Positions 55,290 through 64,000 of a stretch of 64,000 bases of DNA are shown here, in pieces. The number at the start of each line of letters is the position of its first letter. Positions within the stretch are counted from its first letter, which is position 1. A program made the translations under genes and the position numbers. Origin of the DNA: Parvimonas sp000223315 (GTDB taxonomy: Bacteria > Bacillota > Clostridia > Tissierellales > Peptoniphilaceae); assembly GCA_050262155.1 (NCBI GenBank), contig CP189843.1:124001-188000 (forward strand), in the 5' to 3' direction. The notes beneath the pieces were generated by a model. It was not told where the DNA came from and ran no database searches. It worked only from the letters and a program-made list of their open reading frames with translations.

Positions 55290-56658
55290 ATGAAGATAAA
55301 GAAAAAATATATATGTTCAAATTGCAAAAAAGAGTCATTGGGTTGGCAAGGAAAATGTAGTTTTTGCGGTAGTTGGGGAACGATAGAAGAGATTGAAGTT
55401 TCCCGATGTAAAAAGCTCTAGCGATAAAATTGTTGCAAAGGGAAAAGTTGAGAAGTTAAAAAATGTAAATGTAAATGAAAATGATAGATTTATAACCGGA
55501 ATAGATGAGTTAAATCGTGTTTTAGGTGGTGGAATTGTAAGGGATAGTGTAAATATTTTAACTGCAAGACCCGGTTGTGGGAAAAGTACATTGCTTTTAC
55601 AACTTGCACTAGACTTTGCGAGTAAAAATGTAAAAACTATATATATTTCTGCAGAGGAAAGTTCATCACAGATAAAGTCGAGGGCAAATAGAATTGTAAA
55701 GGAAATTCCTGAAAATATTTGGATTCAATCTACACAAAGTATGGATGAGGCTTTAAATTCAATTGAAGAGGTTGACGCTGAAATTGTAATTTTAGACAGT
55801 ATTCAAACTGTTATGTTAAGTTCAATTCCTTCAAGAGCAGGTTCTCCGACACAGACTGTCGAATGTATAAATGAATTGGTTAGAATTGCAAAAAATAATA
55901 AAAAGCCAAGAGCAGTCTTTATAGTTTGCCATATGACAAAACAAGATGAAATGGCAGGACTTAGGACTTTGGAGCATATGGTGGATTCAGTTTTACTACT
56001 AGAGGGAGAGTCTGATGAAAGTTTAAGAACTCTTACAAGTACAAAAAACAGATTTGGAAGAACGGGAGAAATCGGACTTTTTAAAATGGAAGAGTACGGA
56101 CTTTTGGAAATTAAAAATCCATCAGAATTTTTTGTAACTCAAAGAGAGAAAGATATTTGTGGAAGTGTGTTGTCCGTTGTAAAAGAGGGAAGCAGAATGT
56201 TAGTTGTTGAAGTTGAAAGTTTGGTTTCACAGTCTTTTACAAGTTATCCTGCAAGAATCGGGGACAGTCTTAAAAAAGATCAATTAAATACATTGCTTTC
56301 AATTTTAGAAGAAAGAGCCGGATTTAATTTATATAATAAAAATGTAATTTTAAAGACTACGGGAGGACTAAAAATATCAGAGCAATCTGTAAATTTGGCT
56401 GTAATTATTTCTGTTGCGTCTTCGATTTTAAATAAAGCGGTTCCAAGATATAATGTCTTTATCGCAGAAGTTGGACTTACAGGAGAATTAAAGAAAGTTC
56501 CGAATTTAAGTGAAAGATTAATAGAACTTGACAGAATGGGCTACAAAAAGGTATATATTTCAAATGAAGTTGTGGATATAAAGAATTTAAAAACATTAAA
56601 AGTTGAAAAATCTAAAACACTAAAAGAAGTTATTGACAAAGTTTTTAGAAATGTTTAA
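55290..56658 (+). pseudogene. radA: DNA repair protein RadA/Sms (one frameshift)
   Basis: Reconstructed ~455 residues. The zinc finger CSNCKKESLGWQGKCSFC (residues ~9-26), Walker A ARPGCGKST (~90), the RadA KNRFG motif (~residue 250) and the Lon-like C-terminal domain are present. The frame shifts at ~55400; removing one T restores EIEVPDVKSSSDK. Processes recombination intermediates. Housekeeping gene, so sequence error is likely. Confidence 0.88.
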
Positions 56659-56669
56659 TTATTAAGAAA

Positions 56670-56700
56670 AGAAGGTTGTGTATGTGCTACACAACCTTTT
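56670..56700. terminator. Bidirectional terminator
   Basis: AAGGTTGTGTA/TACACAACCTT between convergent genes. Confidence 0.85.
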
Positions 56701-57244
56701 AAATATTAGTATTAACATAGTCATTTATTTTTGAAATTCTAATTTCATTTATAAATATATTTTTTTCTTTCAATTTTTCTAAAATCTTATCATTCATAGA
56801 GTGAAAAATTGCATATTCAACATCCTTTACTACAATTTCATAAAGAGAATTATTAAGTCTTTTTGAATTCATATCTATGAAATATGCCTCTGTGGAATTT
56901 TCATCCAAAAAGTCAATCATCTTAAAAAGATATTTATCTTTTTCTGCATAATAATTATTAGATTTCATAAGATTTTCATTATACTTTTTTTGCTTTTTTC
57001 TATTATTTGAATACAAAATTGATTTTTGTTTAAAAAACTTTGCTAGAATATTGTAATATTGGTAATTATACATTCCTTCTTCCAGCGAGGATATATTTAA
57101 AAGTGGTTTCATACTTAAATTTTGTATCAATTCATAATTTTTTTCTAAAAAAGAAATTTTATCTATTTTTCCAATTGAAAGGTCAGTAATTAATTCATTT
57201 CTCTTTTTGAAAAATTTTTCAAGTTGTACTGTAGGTATATTCAT
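56699..57244 (-). CDS. Hypothetical protein
   Basis: ~181 residues, Lys/Asn/Ile-rich, with no membrane segment. The visible pattern is a mostly helical N-terminal half (VQLEKFFKKRNELITDLS) and a mixed C-terminus. The exact start is uncertain: ATG 57244 has only a weak ribosome site because the preceding DNA is the terminator of the upstream gene; an in-frame ATG at 57265 exists. It is 36 nt after the P-loop gene on the same strand, and a terminator separates them. Not recognised. Confidence 0.5.
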   Translation of the reverse strand: MNIPTVQLEKFFKKRNELITDLSIGKIDKISFLEKNYELIQNLSMKPLLNISSLEEGMYNYQYYNILAKFFKQKSILYSNNRKKQKKYNENLMKSNNYYAEKDKYLFKMIDFLDENSTEAYFIDMNSKRLNNSLYEIVVKDVEYAIFHSMNDKILEKLKEKNIFINEIRISKINDYVNTNI

Positions 57245-57249
57245 ATCAC

Positions 57250-57279
57250 AAAAAAAGCATCCCAACGATGCTTTTTAAA
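57250..57279 (-). terminator. Terminator between the P-loop and hypothetical genes
   Basis: AAAGCATC/GATGCTTT stem with T6 on the minus strand. Confidence 0.75.
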
Positions 57280-57280
57280 T

Positions 57281-57706
57281 CTAGTCTAATTTTAATTCTA
57301 CACAACTTGCTTGACCACCTTCACAAAGTTTTTCTTTAGGAATATTTATTCCCATAAAAACTTCAAGTTTGTGATCTTCACAAAGTGCATCGACATCTTT
57401 CTTAAATTTACAAAGCTTTTCGCTATCAAGATCAATTATTGAATAGATACCGTCGATATAGATTTTTTCCACATCATAATCTCTTGAAACAATTCCGAAA
57501 ATGAATCCGAATAATTTGTCAAGATTTACTATTTCATATTCTTTTGCATTTGTTAATCTAACACTGTGGTCTAAGCTGAAAATATGAGAATCATCTGTAT
57601 CAATAAAAATGATATTTCCATTTCCCTTTCTCACTTCTTCGTTAGCTTTATCTATTAACCATTTAGTTTTTCCAGATCCTGATGGACCAAGTACAAAATT
57701 TAACAT
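57281..57706 (-). CDS. Small P-loop ATPase-like protein
   Basis: ~141 residues. Walker A is FVLGPSGSGKTKWLIDKA (~residues 4-21), and IIFIDTDD (~34-41) could serve as a Walker-B-like element. KIYIDGIYSIIDLD (~81-94) is another acidic strand. It is shorter than most P-loop enzymes and lacks obvious further motifs. ATG 57706 has AGGGGTGG upstream. It might load or regulate nucleic-acid or membrane machinery; unassigned. Confidence 0.6.
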   Translation of the reverse strand: MLNFVLGPSGSGKTKWLIDKANEEVRKGNGNIIFIDTDDSHIFSLDHSVRLTNAKEYEIVNLDKLFGFIFGIVSRDYDVEKIYIDGIYSIIDLDSEKLCKFKKDVDALCEDHKLEVFMGINIPKEKLCEGGQASCVELKLD

Positions 57707-58013
57707 TTCAACCACCCCTTAATTTCTTTTTCTCATTATACCATTTTGCAATAAATAATACAAGTGTTTTTTCTATAAAAAAGTTTAATATAAAGTTTGA
57801 AAAATAAATATTTTTTATTAATAATATGAAATATTTTTGAAAACGATATTAAAGTTAGAGAATATACAAGTTATTTGGAAAAAGATATAAAACTAATTTT
57901 AAAAATTTACAAATCTTGATTTTTTTTCGGTTTTGTGCTAAAGTAAAATTAGGTAGATATGGATAATTTTATAATTTTAAAAATATATTGAATATATTGA
58001 AACAGGGGGAATT

Positions 58014-58717
58014 ATGGCTTTTGTTGAATTTAAAAACGTTTATAAAAAATATAATGAAGGAAAGAGTTCAGAAATTGTTGCAAATAGGGATGTTTCTTTC
58101 GAAATAGAGCATGGAGAATTTTGCGTTATCGTTGGACCTTCAGGAGCAGGAAAATCTACAATTCTAAATATCTTAGGCGGAATGGATGATGCTACAAGTG
58201 GAGAAATCTATATAGATGGTAAAGATATTTGTAAATTTAATAAAAGACAATTAAATGACTATAGAAGATATGATGTAGGCTTTGTCTTTCAATTTTACAA
58301 TTTAATTTCAAACTTAACTGTTTTGGAAAATGTTGAACTGGCAGGACAAATTGTAAAGGAAAGTTTAAATCCGACAGGCGTTTTGGGTCTGTTGAATTAT
58401 CTCATAGACTTAAAAATTTTCCAAGCCAATTATCAGGAGGGGAACAACAGAGAGTTGCAATAGCTAGAGCTCTGTGTAAAAATCCTAAACTGCTTTTATG
58501 TGATGAGCCTACAGGAGCTTTAGATTATCATACAGGTAAAAAAATTTTAGAGCTTCTATATCAAAGATGTAAAAGTACAAATACAACTGTAATTTTAATC
58601 ACTCATAATCAAGCCATTGCACCAATGGCGGACAGAGTTATTGAAATTAACGACAGTACAGTAAAAAATGTGATTTTAAATAAAAATCCAAAGGACATAA
58701 AGGAAATTGAGTGGTAG
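58014..58717 (+). pseudogene. ABC transporter ATP-binding protein, MacB/LolD type (one frameshift)
   Basis: Reconstructed ~234 residues. Walker A GPSGAGKST (~residues 41-49), Q-loop FQFYNL, signature LSGGEQQRVAIARAL, Walker B LLLCDEP and TGALD, H-loop ITHNQ. The frame breaks near 58402; one T more gives LLNYSHRLKNFPSQLSGG. The stop (58715-58717) almost abuts the permease start at 58719. With that permease it forms an exporter-type or lipid/antibiotic-stress system. Confidence 0.85.
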
Positions 58718-58718
58718 T

Positions 58719-61700
58719 ATGAAAAAAACATTGTTTAAAAATTTTTACAGAACAATCTTTCGAACATTTCCAAAATTTTTATCCATCGTATTTATGATAG
58801 GACTTGGAGTAATGGTCTTTGTCGGACTTAAAATAACTCCACATATAATGCGAAGAAGTGTAGATAAACACATTAGCGAAGGAAGGGAATTTATATGATG
58901 ATTTTAAAATTTCTTCAAATTTTGGATTGCAAAAAGAAGATGAGGATATAATTTCCCGTTTGGAAAATTTAAAAGATATTGAATATGGATATAGTATAAA
59001 TCTAAAAGACGAAGAGCGAGAAGTCGATTTTACTATTGAAAACAAGCCCGAAAAAATAAGTACCGTTCAAGTAATAGAAGGGGAAGATATTACATCGGAC
59101 TCCGATATTTTATTGGATGAAAGATTGAGAGATAAATACAAAATCGGGGATGAAATAGACTTTAAAAATGTTGAAAAATTTGGAATTTTTAAAGACGAAG
59201 TAAAAAAATTAAAACAAAATAAATTTACTGTAAAAGGCTTTATCAAAAGTCCTGAAGTTTTAACTACACTTCTAATGGGAACTACAGAAAACGGATATTT
59301 GGCGATAGTTTCAAAAGATACTTTTGATTTCACCTACTTTTCGTATGCAAAAATAATTTTCTCAGACTTAAATAATTTGAATATGAATAGCAAAAGTTTT
59401 GAAAATTTAAAAAATGATAAAAAACTTATGTTACAAGAAATGTTTAAAAATAGAGCCGGAGAAGTTTATGAGTTAATTTACTCACAAAAACGAGATATTT
59501 TAGATGAAAATAAGGAAGAACTTTCTAAAAATAAATTAGATCTTGAAGAAAACGAAAAAAAATTACAAGAAAATCTTGAAAAGTTGGAAAATGGTCGAAA
59601 AGATTTAAGAAGAGCTTTTGCAGATTTGAATTACCAAAAAAATCAGTTTATTAATTTAATAAATGAAAATCAAGATAAATTGACAGATGCTATAAATAAT
59701 TTGTATGAGAAAAGGACTGAGTTATATAAAAATAGGGAAGATTTAGTCGATAAAAATAATTCTTTGGTAAAAAACAAAGAAGATTTAGAAAAAAAGAAAA
59801 CGGAAATTGAATTAGGAATAAAAGCCTTAAATCAGGAATTGAGATTACTTGAAGAAAATTCAATTCAAATTTGATTGACGAAAAATGAATATAAGGCAAA
59901 GGCAAAGAAAGAAGAAATTAATAAAAAATTAGCTGAATTAAATATTGCTTTACAGACAATTCAAAAAAATTTAGATTCTGTTAATACGAATTTATCAGTT
60001 ATTTCAGAAAATATTTCTAAATTAGATGAAGGGGATAAAAAATTAGCTTTTGAAATTGAAAATTTAGAAAATAAAATGGACGAATTGAAAAGTCAAGCAA
60101 AACAAGGAATGCGTAAATTTGATGAATACTATTCAAAATTAGTAGAAAAAAAAAGGGCGGAAATTGAAGAAAATAACTTAAAATTAAATAAAGGAAAAGA
60201 TGAAGTAGAAGATGCCAAAAGTAAAATTTCAGAGGCAGACAGTAAAATTTCTGAAGGAGATGAAATTTTATCTAAATTGATAGAGCCAACTTACAATATA
60301 GAAGACGGATTCAGTTCATCAGCGACGTCAAAAGTTTATTTTGCAGCTAATGGAATTTATGGAGTTTCAAATGTATTCTCATTATTTTTCTATTTCATCG
60401 CTCTTTTGGTATCACTTACAACAATGACTAGAATGGTTGATGAAAATAGAATACAGATAGGAACATTAAAGGCATTAGGATATAGCAATATGGACATTGC
60501 AAAGCAATATTTTTACTATGGACTTTTAGCGAGTTTGATAGGGGGAGCAATAGGAACTATTTTAGGATTTAAGATAATTTCTCCGCTTGTATATGGTTCA
60601 TACTTAAAAGCCTTTATATTTCCAAAAGTTTTTGACAACTACTATCCGGAAATAATTACTGTAGGAATTTTAATTGCAATTTTCTGCACAGCTTTTGTAT
60701 CATATATAACTTGTATGAAAACACTAAAGGAAAAAATTTCATCACTTATGAGAGCAAAAGCTCCTAAGTCCGGAAATTTCGTATTTCTGGAAAAAATACC
60801 TTATATTTGGAAAGAACTTTCTTTTTTACAAAAAGCAACTCTAAGAAATGTATTCAGATATAAACTAAGACTTACAATGACAATAATAGGTGTAATGGGA
60901 TGTATGGGACTTTTGGTTCTTGGATTTGGAATAAAAGATAGCCTTGACGGAGTTTCCGATTTACAATACTCAAAATATACAAAATATCACACATCAGTTA
61001 TTTACAATCCGATGGCATTACAAAAAGATTTGGATAAATTTGATGAAGAAATAAAAGCCGATAAGGATATTAACGAAAGTATTGATATAGCAACAACATC
61101 TGTAAATATAAAATCAGATAAGAGTTTTGACGAAAGAATTGCCGTTTTTACAACAGATAATTTGAGCGATTTTTCAAAATTCTTTGCACTTTACAATGGG
61201 GAGCAAAAAATTGAAAAATTAAATGACGGTATCTATATAAATAGAAAAAATTAGCTGAAAAATTTTCTCTTTCAGTTGGAGATGAAATCACCTTTATAAA
61301 TAACAATAAAGAATATAAAGGAGTAGTTGCGGGAATTTTTGAAAATCATGTCGGTAATTTCTTTATAATGAATGAAAAAACTTATGAACAGACATTCTTT
61401 AGAAAACCTATAAAAAATACTAAATTAATGCTTTTAAATGACGGAAGTAAGGACAATATTGAAAAAGTAATAAATGATTTGGAAAAAAATTCCGTTGTAG
61501 TAAAAGGTATAAGTATTTACTCTTTGAAAAAAATAATAGATGATGCATCTTACAGCGTAAACTCAATTATCTTACTAATCGTAATATGTTCAGGTTTTTT
61601 GTCAATAGTAGTTCTATATAATTTAAGTAATATAAATATCTCTGAAAGAAAAAGAGAAATTGCAACACTTAAAGTTTTAGGCTTCTATCCTTTGGAAATT

Positions 61701-61958
61701 GATAATTATATTTACAAAGAAACCGTAATACTAACAATGATAGGAATATTTTTGGGAATATTTGTAGGATATAGCCTTCACATAAACATTATGGAACAAC
61801 TTGCTATGGACTCAATCAGATTTTTCAACAAAGTAAAACTCATAAGCTACATTTACTCAGCATTAGTAACACTACTATTCACATTCATTGTTTACTTCGT
61901 AGTAAAAATAATGCTTAAAAAAGTTCCAATGATAGAATCATTAAAAGATGTGGAATAG
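58719..61958 (+). pseudogene. FtsX-family ABC permease with long coiled-coil domain (frameshifts and stop)
   Basis: Reconstructed ~1079 residues. The N-terminal transmembrane helix (SIVFMIGLGVMVFVGL) is followed by a large extracytoplasmic domain including a coiled coil (~residues 265-510, KNKLDLEENEKKLQENLEK-like heptads). Then come FtsX-type core helices with GTLKALGYSNMDIAKQYF and, after a second periplasmic loop, EIATLKVLGFYPLEIDNYI. Breaks are an extra G at ~58885, an in-frame TGA at 59872-59874 (possibly two compensating A-tract errors) and an A6 shift at ~61246-61251. It pairs with the ATPase upstream. Confidence 0.8.
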
Positions 61959-61980
61959 AAAATAATCAGGAGTGAGAATC

Positions 61981-62461
61981 TTGGAACATATTTTGAATAT
62001 AGAAACAAAAAGGTGTAGGATAAGACAATTTAAACAATCAGATGTAGATGATCTATATCTGATATTAAGTAACCCTAAAGTGATGGAATACATTGAAGAA
62101 CCTTTCACTTTAGAAGACACAAAAGACTTTTTAAACAAAAATGCTCTGTCTTATCCTCCACTAGTATTTGCTTTAGAATATAAAGAAAACAAAAAATTAA
62201 TTGGACATATTATTTTTCACAAATACAATAAAGACAGTTACGAAATTGGTTTTATCTTAAATTCAAACTATTGGGGACAGGGCATAGCAGACAAAATAAC
62301 AAAATCACTAATTGACTATGCAAAAAATAAAAATATCCATTCACTCATTATCGAATGCGATAAAAGACAATTAGCAACACAAAAAATCGCAAATCGCAAC
62401 AATAAACAATTTTAAGTTAATAAGTAGCGAAAATTTATTAATTTATGAATTAATTTTATAA
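61981..62461 (+). pseudogene. GNAT-family N-acetyltransferase (one frameshift)
   Basis: Reconstructed ~159 residues. RIRQFKQSDVDDLYLILSNP (~residues 13-32), KLIGHIIFHKYN, EIGFILNSNYWGQGIADKITKSLIDYA (acetyl-CoA site, ~85-111) are RimJ/RimL-like. The start is TTG 61981 behind AGGAG. Near 62400 the frame shifts; one base fewer gives a normal C-terminus NNFKLISSENLLIYELIL ending at 62459-62461. As written it ends early at 62413-62415. Confidence 0.8.
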
Positions 62462-62512
62462 AAATTGCAGTAAAATATATAATGACAAAATAAATAAGAT
62501 TTGGAGATTTTT

Positions 62513-63397
62513 ATGAAAGATGATTTTGAAGAAGAAATTTTAAAAAAAATAAGAGAAACAGTCATAGGTCAACAATTACAACCCTTAGAATTAGATAAAA
62601 TGATGACAGTTAGTCAAAGGGCAAAATTTGTAAAGCAACCTCGTGGAGGATATATTAAAAGAACGGATTTTGTTGAAAAAACTCTTGGAGCAGGAGAAGA
62701 AGAACTTGAAGAAGATATCAATATAAATCCTATCTTAATTGGCTTGACTGTAGATTATTTAATGCGTTTTATGCTAACAGGAAAACTAAAAGATGCATTT
62801 TTTGTTTCTTGGGTTGGAGCTAATGAAATAAAAAAAGAAAAATTGGCAGAATCTTTAATGAAAGAAATTACAGGATTAGATGATAAATCAATATCTAATG
62901 CGATAAAATTAACAGGTTTTGACGTTGTTGTTAGATATGGAAAGCAAGGATATGTTCCTATAAATAGAATAAAACCTAATAAAGCTACTATTAAAAATGT
63001 TAGGATTATGGTAAATAGAACGATAAATTTTTCTAAAGTGTATGGTCCAATTACTTCGTTTGGATTTGACTTTACTAATGCTTATACAAAGACCGTTGTT
63101 GCAGGTGATGGTGATTTTTTAACAGAAGATACTTTGTGGGATTTGAAAGTTTTAAAAAAATATTTTACCAAGAATCATACTTTACAGATTCTGATGTATT
63201 GGAGGATGGGATTAAGAAGTAATTATAAAATATTTAAAAAAATAAAATATTTAGGTATATATAATCCTAGAAAAAATTTAGTATACAGATACAATTTAAA
63301 AAATCTTTCTGATGAAATAATTACTATTGTTGATAAAGAAGTAATAGGATATGATAAACCATTAAATCAAGTAATAAAAAAATTGTATTTGGAATAA
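62513..63397 (+). CDS. Putative PD-(D/E)XK nuclease-like protein
   Basis: ~294 residues. A conserved central block reads AGDGDFLTEDTLWDLKVLK (~residues 197-215), which fits a PD-(D/E)XK core (D..D-x-K), followed by LQILMYW (~225-231), like the QxxxY motif of RecB/Cas4-type nucleases. The N-terminal MMTVSQRAKFVKQPRGGYI (~residues 24-42) is a recognisable shared segment. ATG 62513 has TTGGAGA upstream. It sits 48 nt before an ADP-ribosylglycohydrolase gene. The nuclease assignment is motif-based. Confidence 0.6.
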   Translation: MKDDFEEEILKKIRETVIGQQLQPLELDKMMTVSQRAKFVKQPRGGYIKRTDFVEKTLGAGEEELEEDININPILIGLTVDYLMRFMLTGKLKDAFFVSWVGANEIKKEKLAESLMKEITGLDDKSISNAIKLTGFDVVVRYGKQGYVPINRIKPNKATIKNVRIMVNRTINFSKVYGPITSFGFDFTNAYTKTVVAGDGDFLTEDTLWDLKVLKKYFTKNHTLQILMYWRMGLRSNYKIFKKIKYLGIYNPRKNLVYRYNLKNLSDEIITIVDKEVIGYDKPLNQVIKKLYLE

Positions 63398-63445
63398 TAG
63401 TAAAAAATATTGTTTATCAAAACAAGCAAATAATGGTGGTGTGTA

Positions 63446-64000
63446 ATGAATAATATTAAAGATAGGTTAAAGGGTGCTCTCTATGGTTTTACAATTGGAG
63501 ATGCGATGGGGGCGACTACTGAATTTATGAGTGCTACTGAAATAAAAAGTGAATATGGAAAGCTAACTGATATAGTAGGTGGGGGTTGGCTTGATTTAAA
63601 GGCTGGAGAAGTTACAGATGATACACAGATGTCAATTTGTGTTATGGAAGTTCTTATGAAAAATGAGTTTAAGAATTTTAAGAAAGATGTGGCTGATAGT
63701 TTTGTAGCTTGGCACGATACTAAGCCTAAAGACATTGGAAATCAATGTAGAAAAGCAATAGCCTTTTATAAGGAGTCCGGAAATTATATTGCAGAGGATA
63801 ATACTGCTTTGGGAAATGGAAGTCTTATGAGAGCCTTGCCTTGTGCATTATTAAATACAGAAAAATCTGTAGAACTTAATTTTATTCAGGGAGATATTAC
63901 CCATAATAATAATATTTGTAGAAATGTTTTAAAGGAATATATGGAAGTTATAAAAGCTCATATTTTAGGGAAAAATCTAAATTTAGAAAAGAGAGATTTA
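63446..64000 (+). CDS. ADP-ribosylglycohydrolase family protein (partial)
   Basis: The gene runs off the right edge; 185 codons are visible. GDAMGATTEF (~residues 14-23), TDDTQMSIC (~50-58, Mg ligands), the GNGSLMRALP block (~130-139) and THNNN (~157) match the DraG/ARH fold. It removes ADP-ribose from proteins or other targets. GGTGGTG precedes ATG 63446. Paired with the nuclease-like gene upstream, probably in one operon. Confidence 0.9.
   Translation, partial: MNNIKDRLKGALYGFTIGDAMGATTEFMSATEIKSEYGKLTDIVGGGWLDLKAGEVTDDTQMSICVMEVLMKNEFKNFKKDVADSFVAWHDTKPKDIGNQCRKAIAFYKESGNYIAEDNTALGNGSLMRALPCALLNTEKSVELNFIQGDITHNNNICRNVLKEYMEVIKAHILGKNLNLEKRDL

Noticed and set aside
59872..59874. UGA read as an amino acid (alternative code or selenocysteine)
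   Set aside because: Intact genes in the window use TGA as a stop, no SECIS-like hairpin follows, and two compensating A-tract indels explain the context better.

Overview
The window is a low-GC, A/T-rich stretch of a Gram-positive anaerobe. The split glycine decarboxylase (GcvPA/GcvPB), CarD, long-form HPF, [FeFe]-hydrogenase maturases, AT-rich promoters and strong AGGAGG ribosome sites fit Firmicutes of the Tissierellia/Peptoniphilaceae type. Parvimonas-like is my best guess; this is inference from gene content, not a database match.

Layout. 0-3.1 kb (minus): PIN/TRAM membrane protein, CarD, an RNase H-like exonuclease, tRNA-Leu, tRNA-His and a Fur-family repressor. 3.1-4.8 kb (plus): a metal ABC transporter whose binding-lipoprotein gene has collapsed to a relic. 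4.9-6.8 kb: lipoate ligase and lipoyl synthase. 6.9-14.9 kb: hydrolase, SAP protein, a ykkC-type riboswitch with a purine permease, an ABC-F protein, an alanine/glycine symporter and two small membrane proteins. 15-20 kb (minus): old-yellow-enzyme and gcvT-gcvPA-gcvPB with no gcvH. 20.1-20.7 kb: extremely AT-rich spacer. 20.7-24.2 kb: NAD-kinase-like protein, a candidate 6S RNA, YtxH/YtxG-like envelope proteins, a formate/nitrite channel and a ModE-like HTH protein. 24.2-26.5 kb: an inserted ATPase + TOPRIM/RloB-like pair bounded by an 86-bp direct repeat. 27-30.3 kb (minus): hydrogenase maturation operon (TM1266 regulator, hydE, a hydG reduced to its C-terminal domain, hydF) behind a leader with terminator/antiterminator potential. 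30.3-42.1 kb: lipoproteins, preQ1 riboswitch with queT, uppP, hpf, SDR, rpsD, MBL hydrolase, brnQ, pepF. 42.16-44.2 kb: a retron (promoter, msr-msd RNA, reverse transcriptase fused to a TOPRIM domain). 44.3-51 kb (minus): azlD, azlC, recR, ybaB, serpin, dnaX, second serpin. 51.3-62.5 kb: YczE-like protein, M20 amidohydrolase, malic enzyme, RadA, P-loop protein, MacB/FtsX-type exporter, acetyltransferase. 62.5-64 kb: a nuclease-like protein and the start of an ADP-ribosylglycohydrolase.

The most interesting items are the retron with its RT-TOPRIM fusion, the ATPase/TOPRIM-like cassette between 86-bp direct repeats, MITE-like repeats, paired lipoprotein serpins flanking dnaX, the truncated hydG, and the hydrogenase-operon leader.

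Quality warning: between about 42.4 and 62.5 kb nearly every gene, including housekeeping dnaX, recR and radA, carries one or more 1-nt indels, mostly in homopolymers. Coding sequence from 1 to 42.1 kb shows none of this, apart from the znuA relic. I read this as a low-quality sequence block rather than true gene decay. Genes there are given as whole reconstructed loci, typed as pseudogene because they are broken as written.
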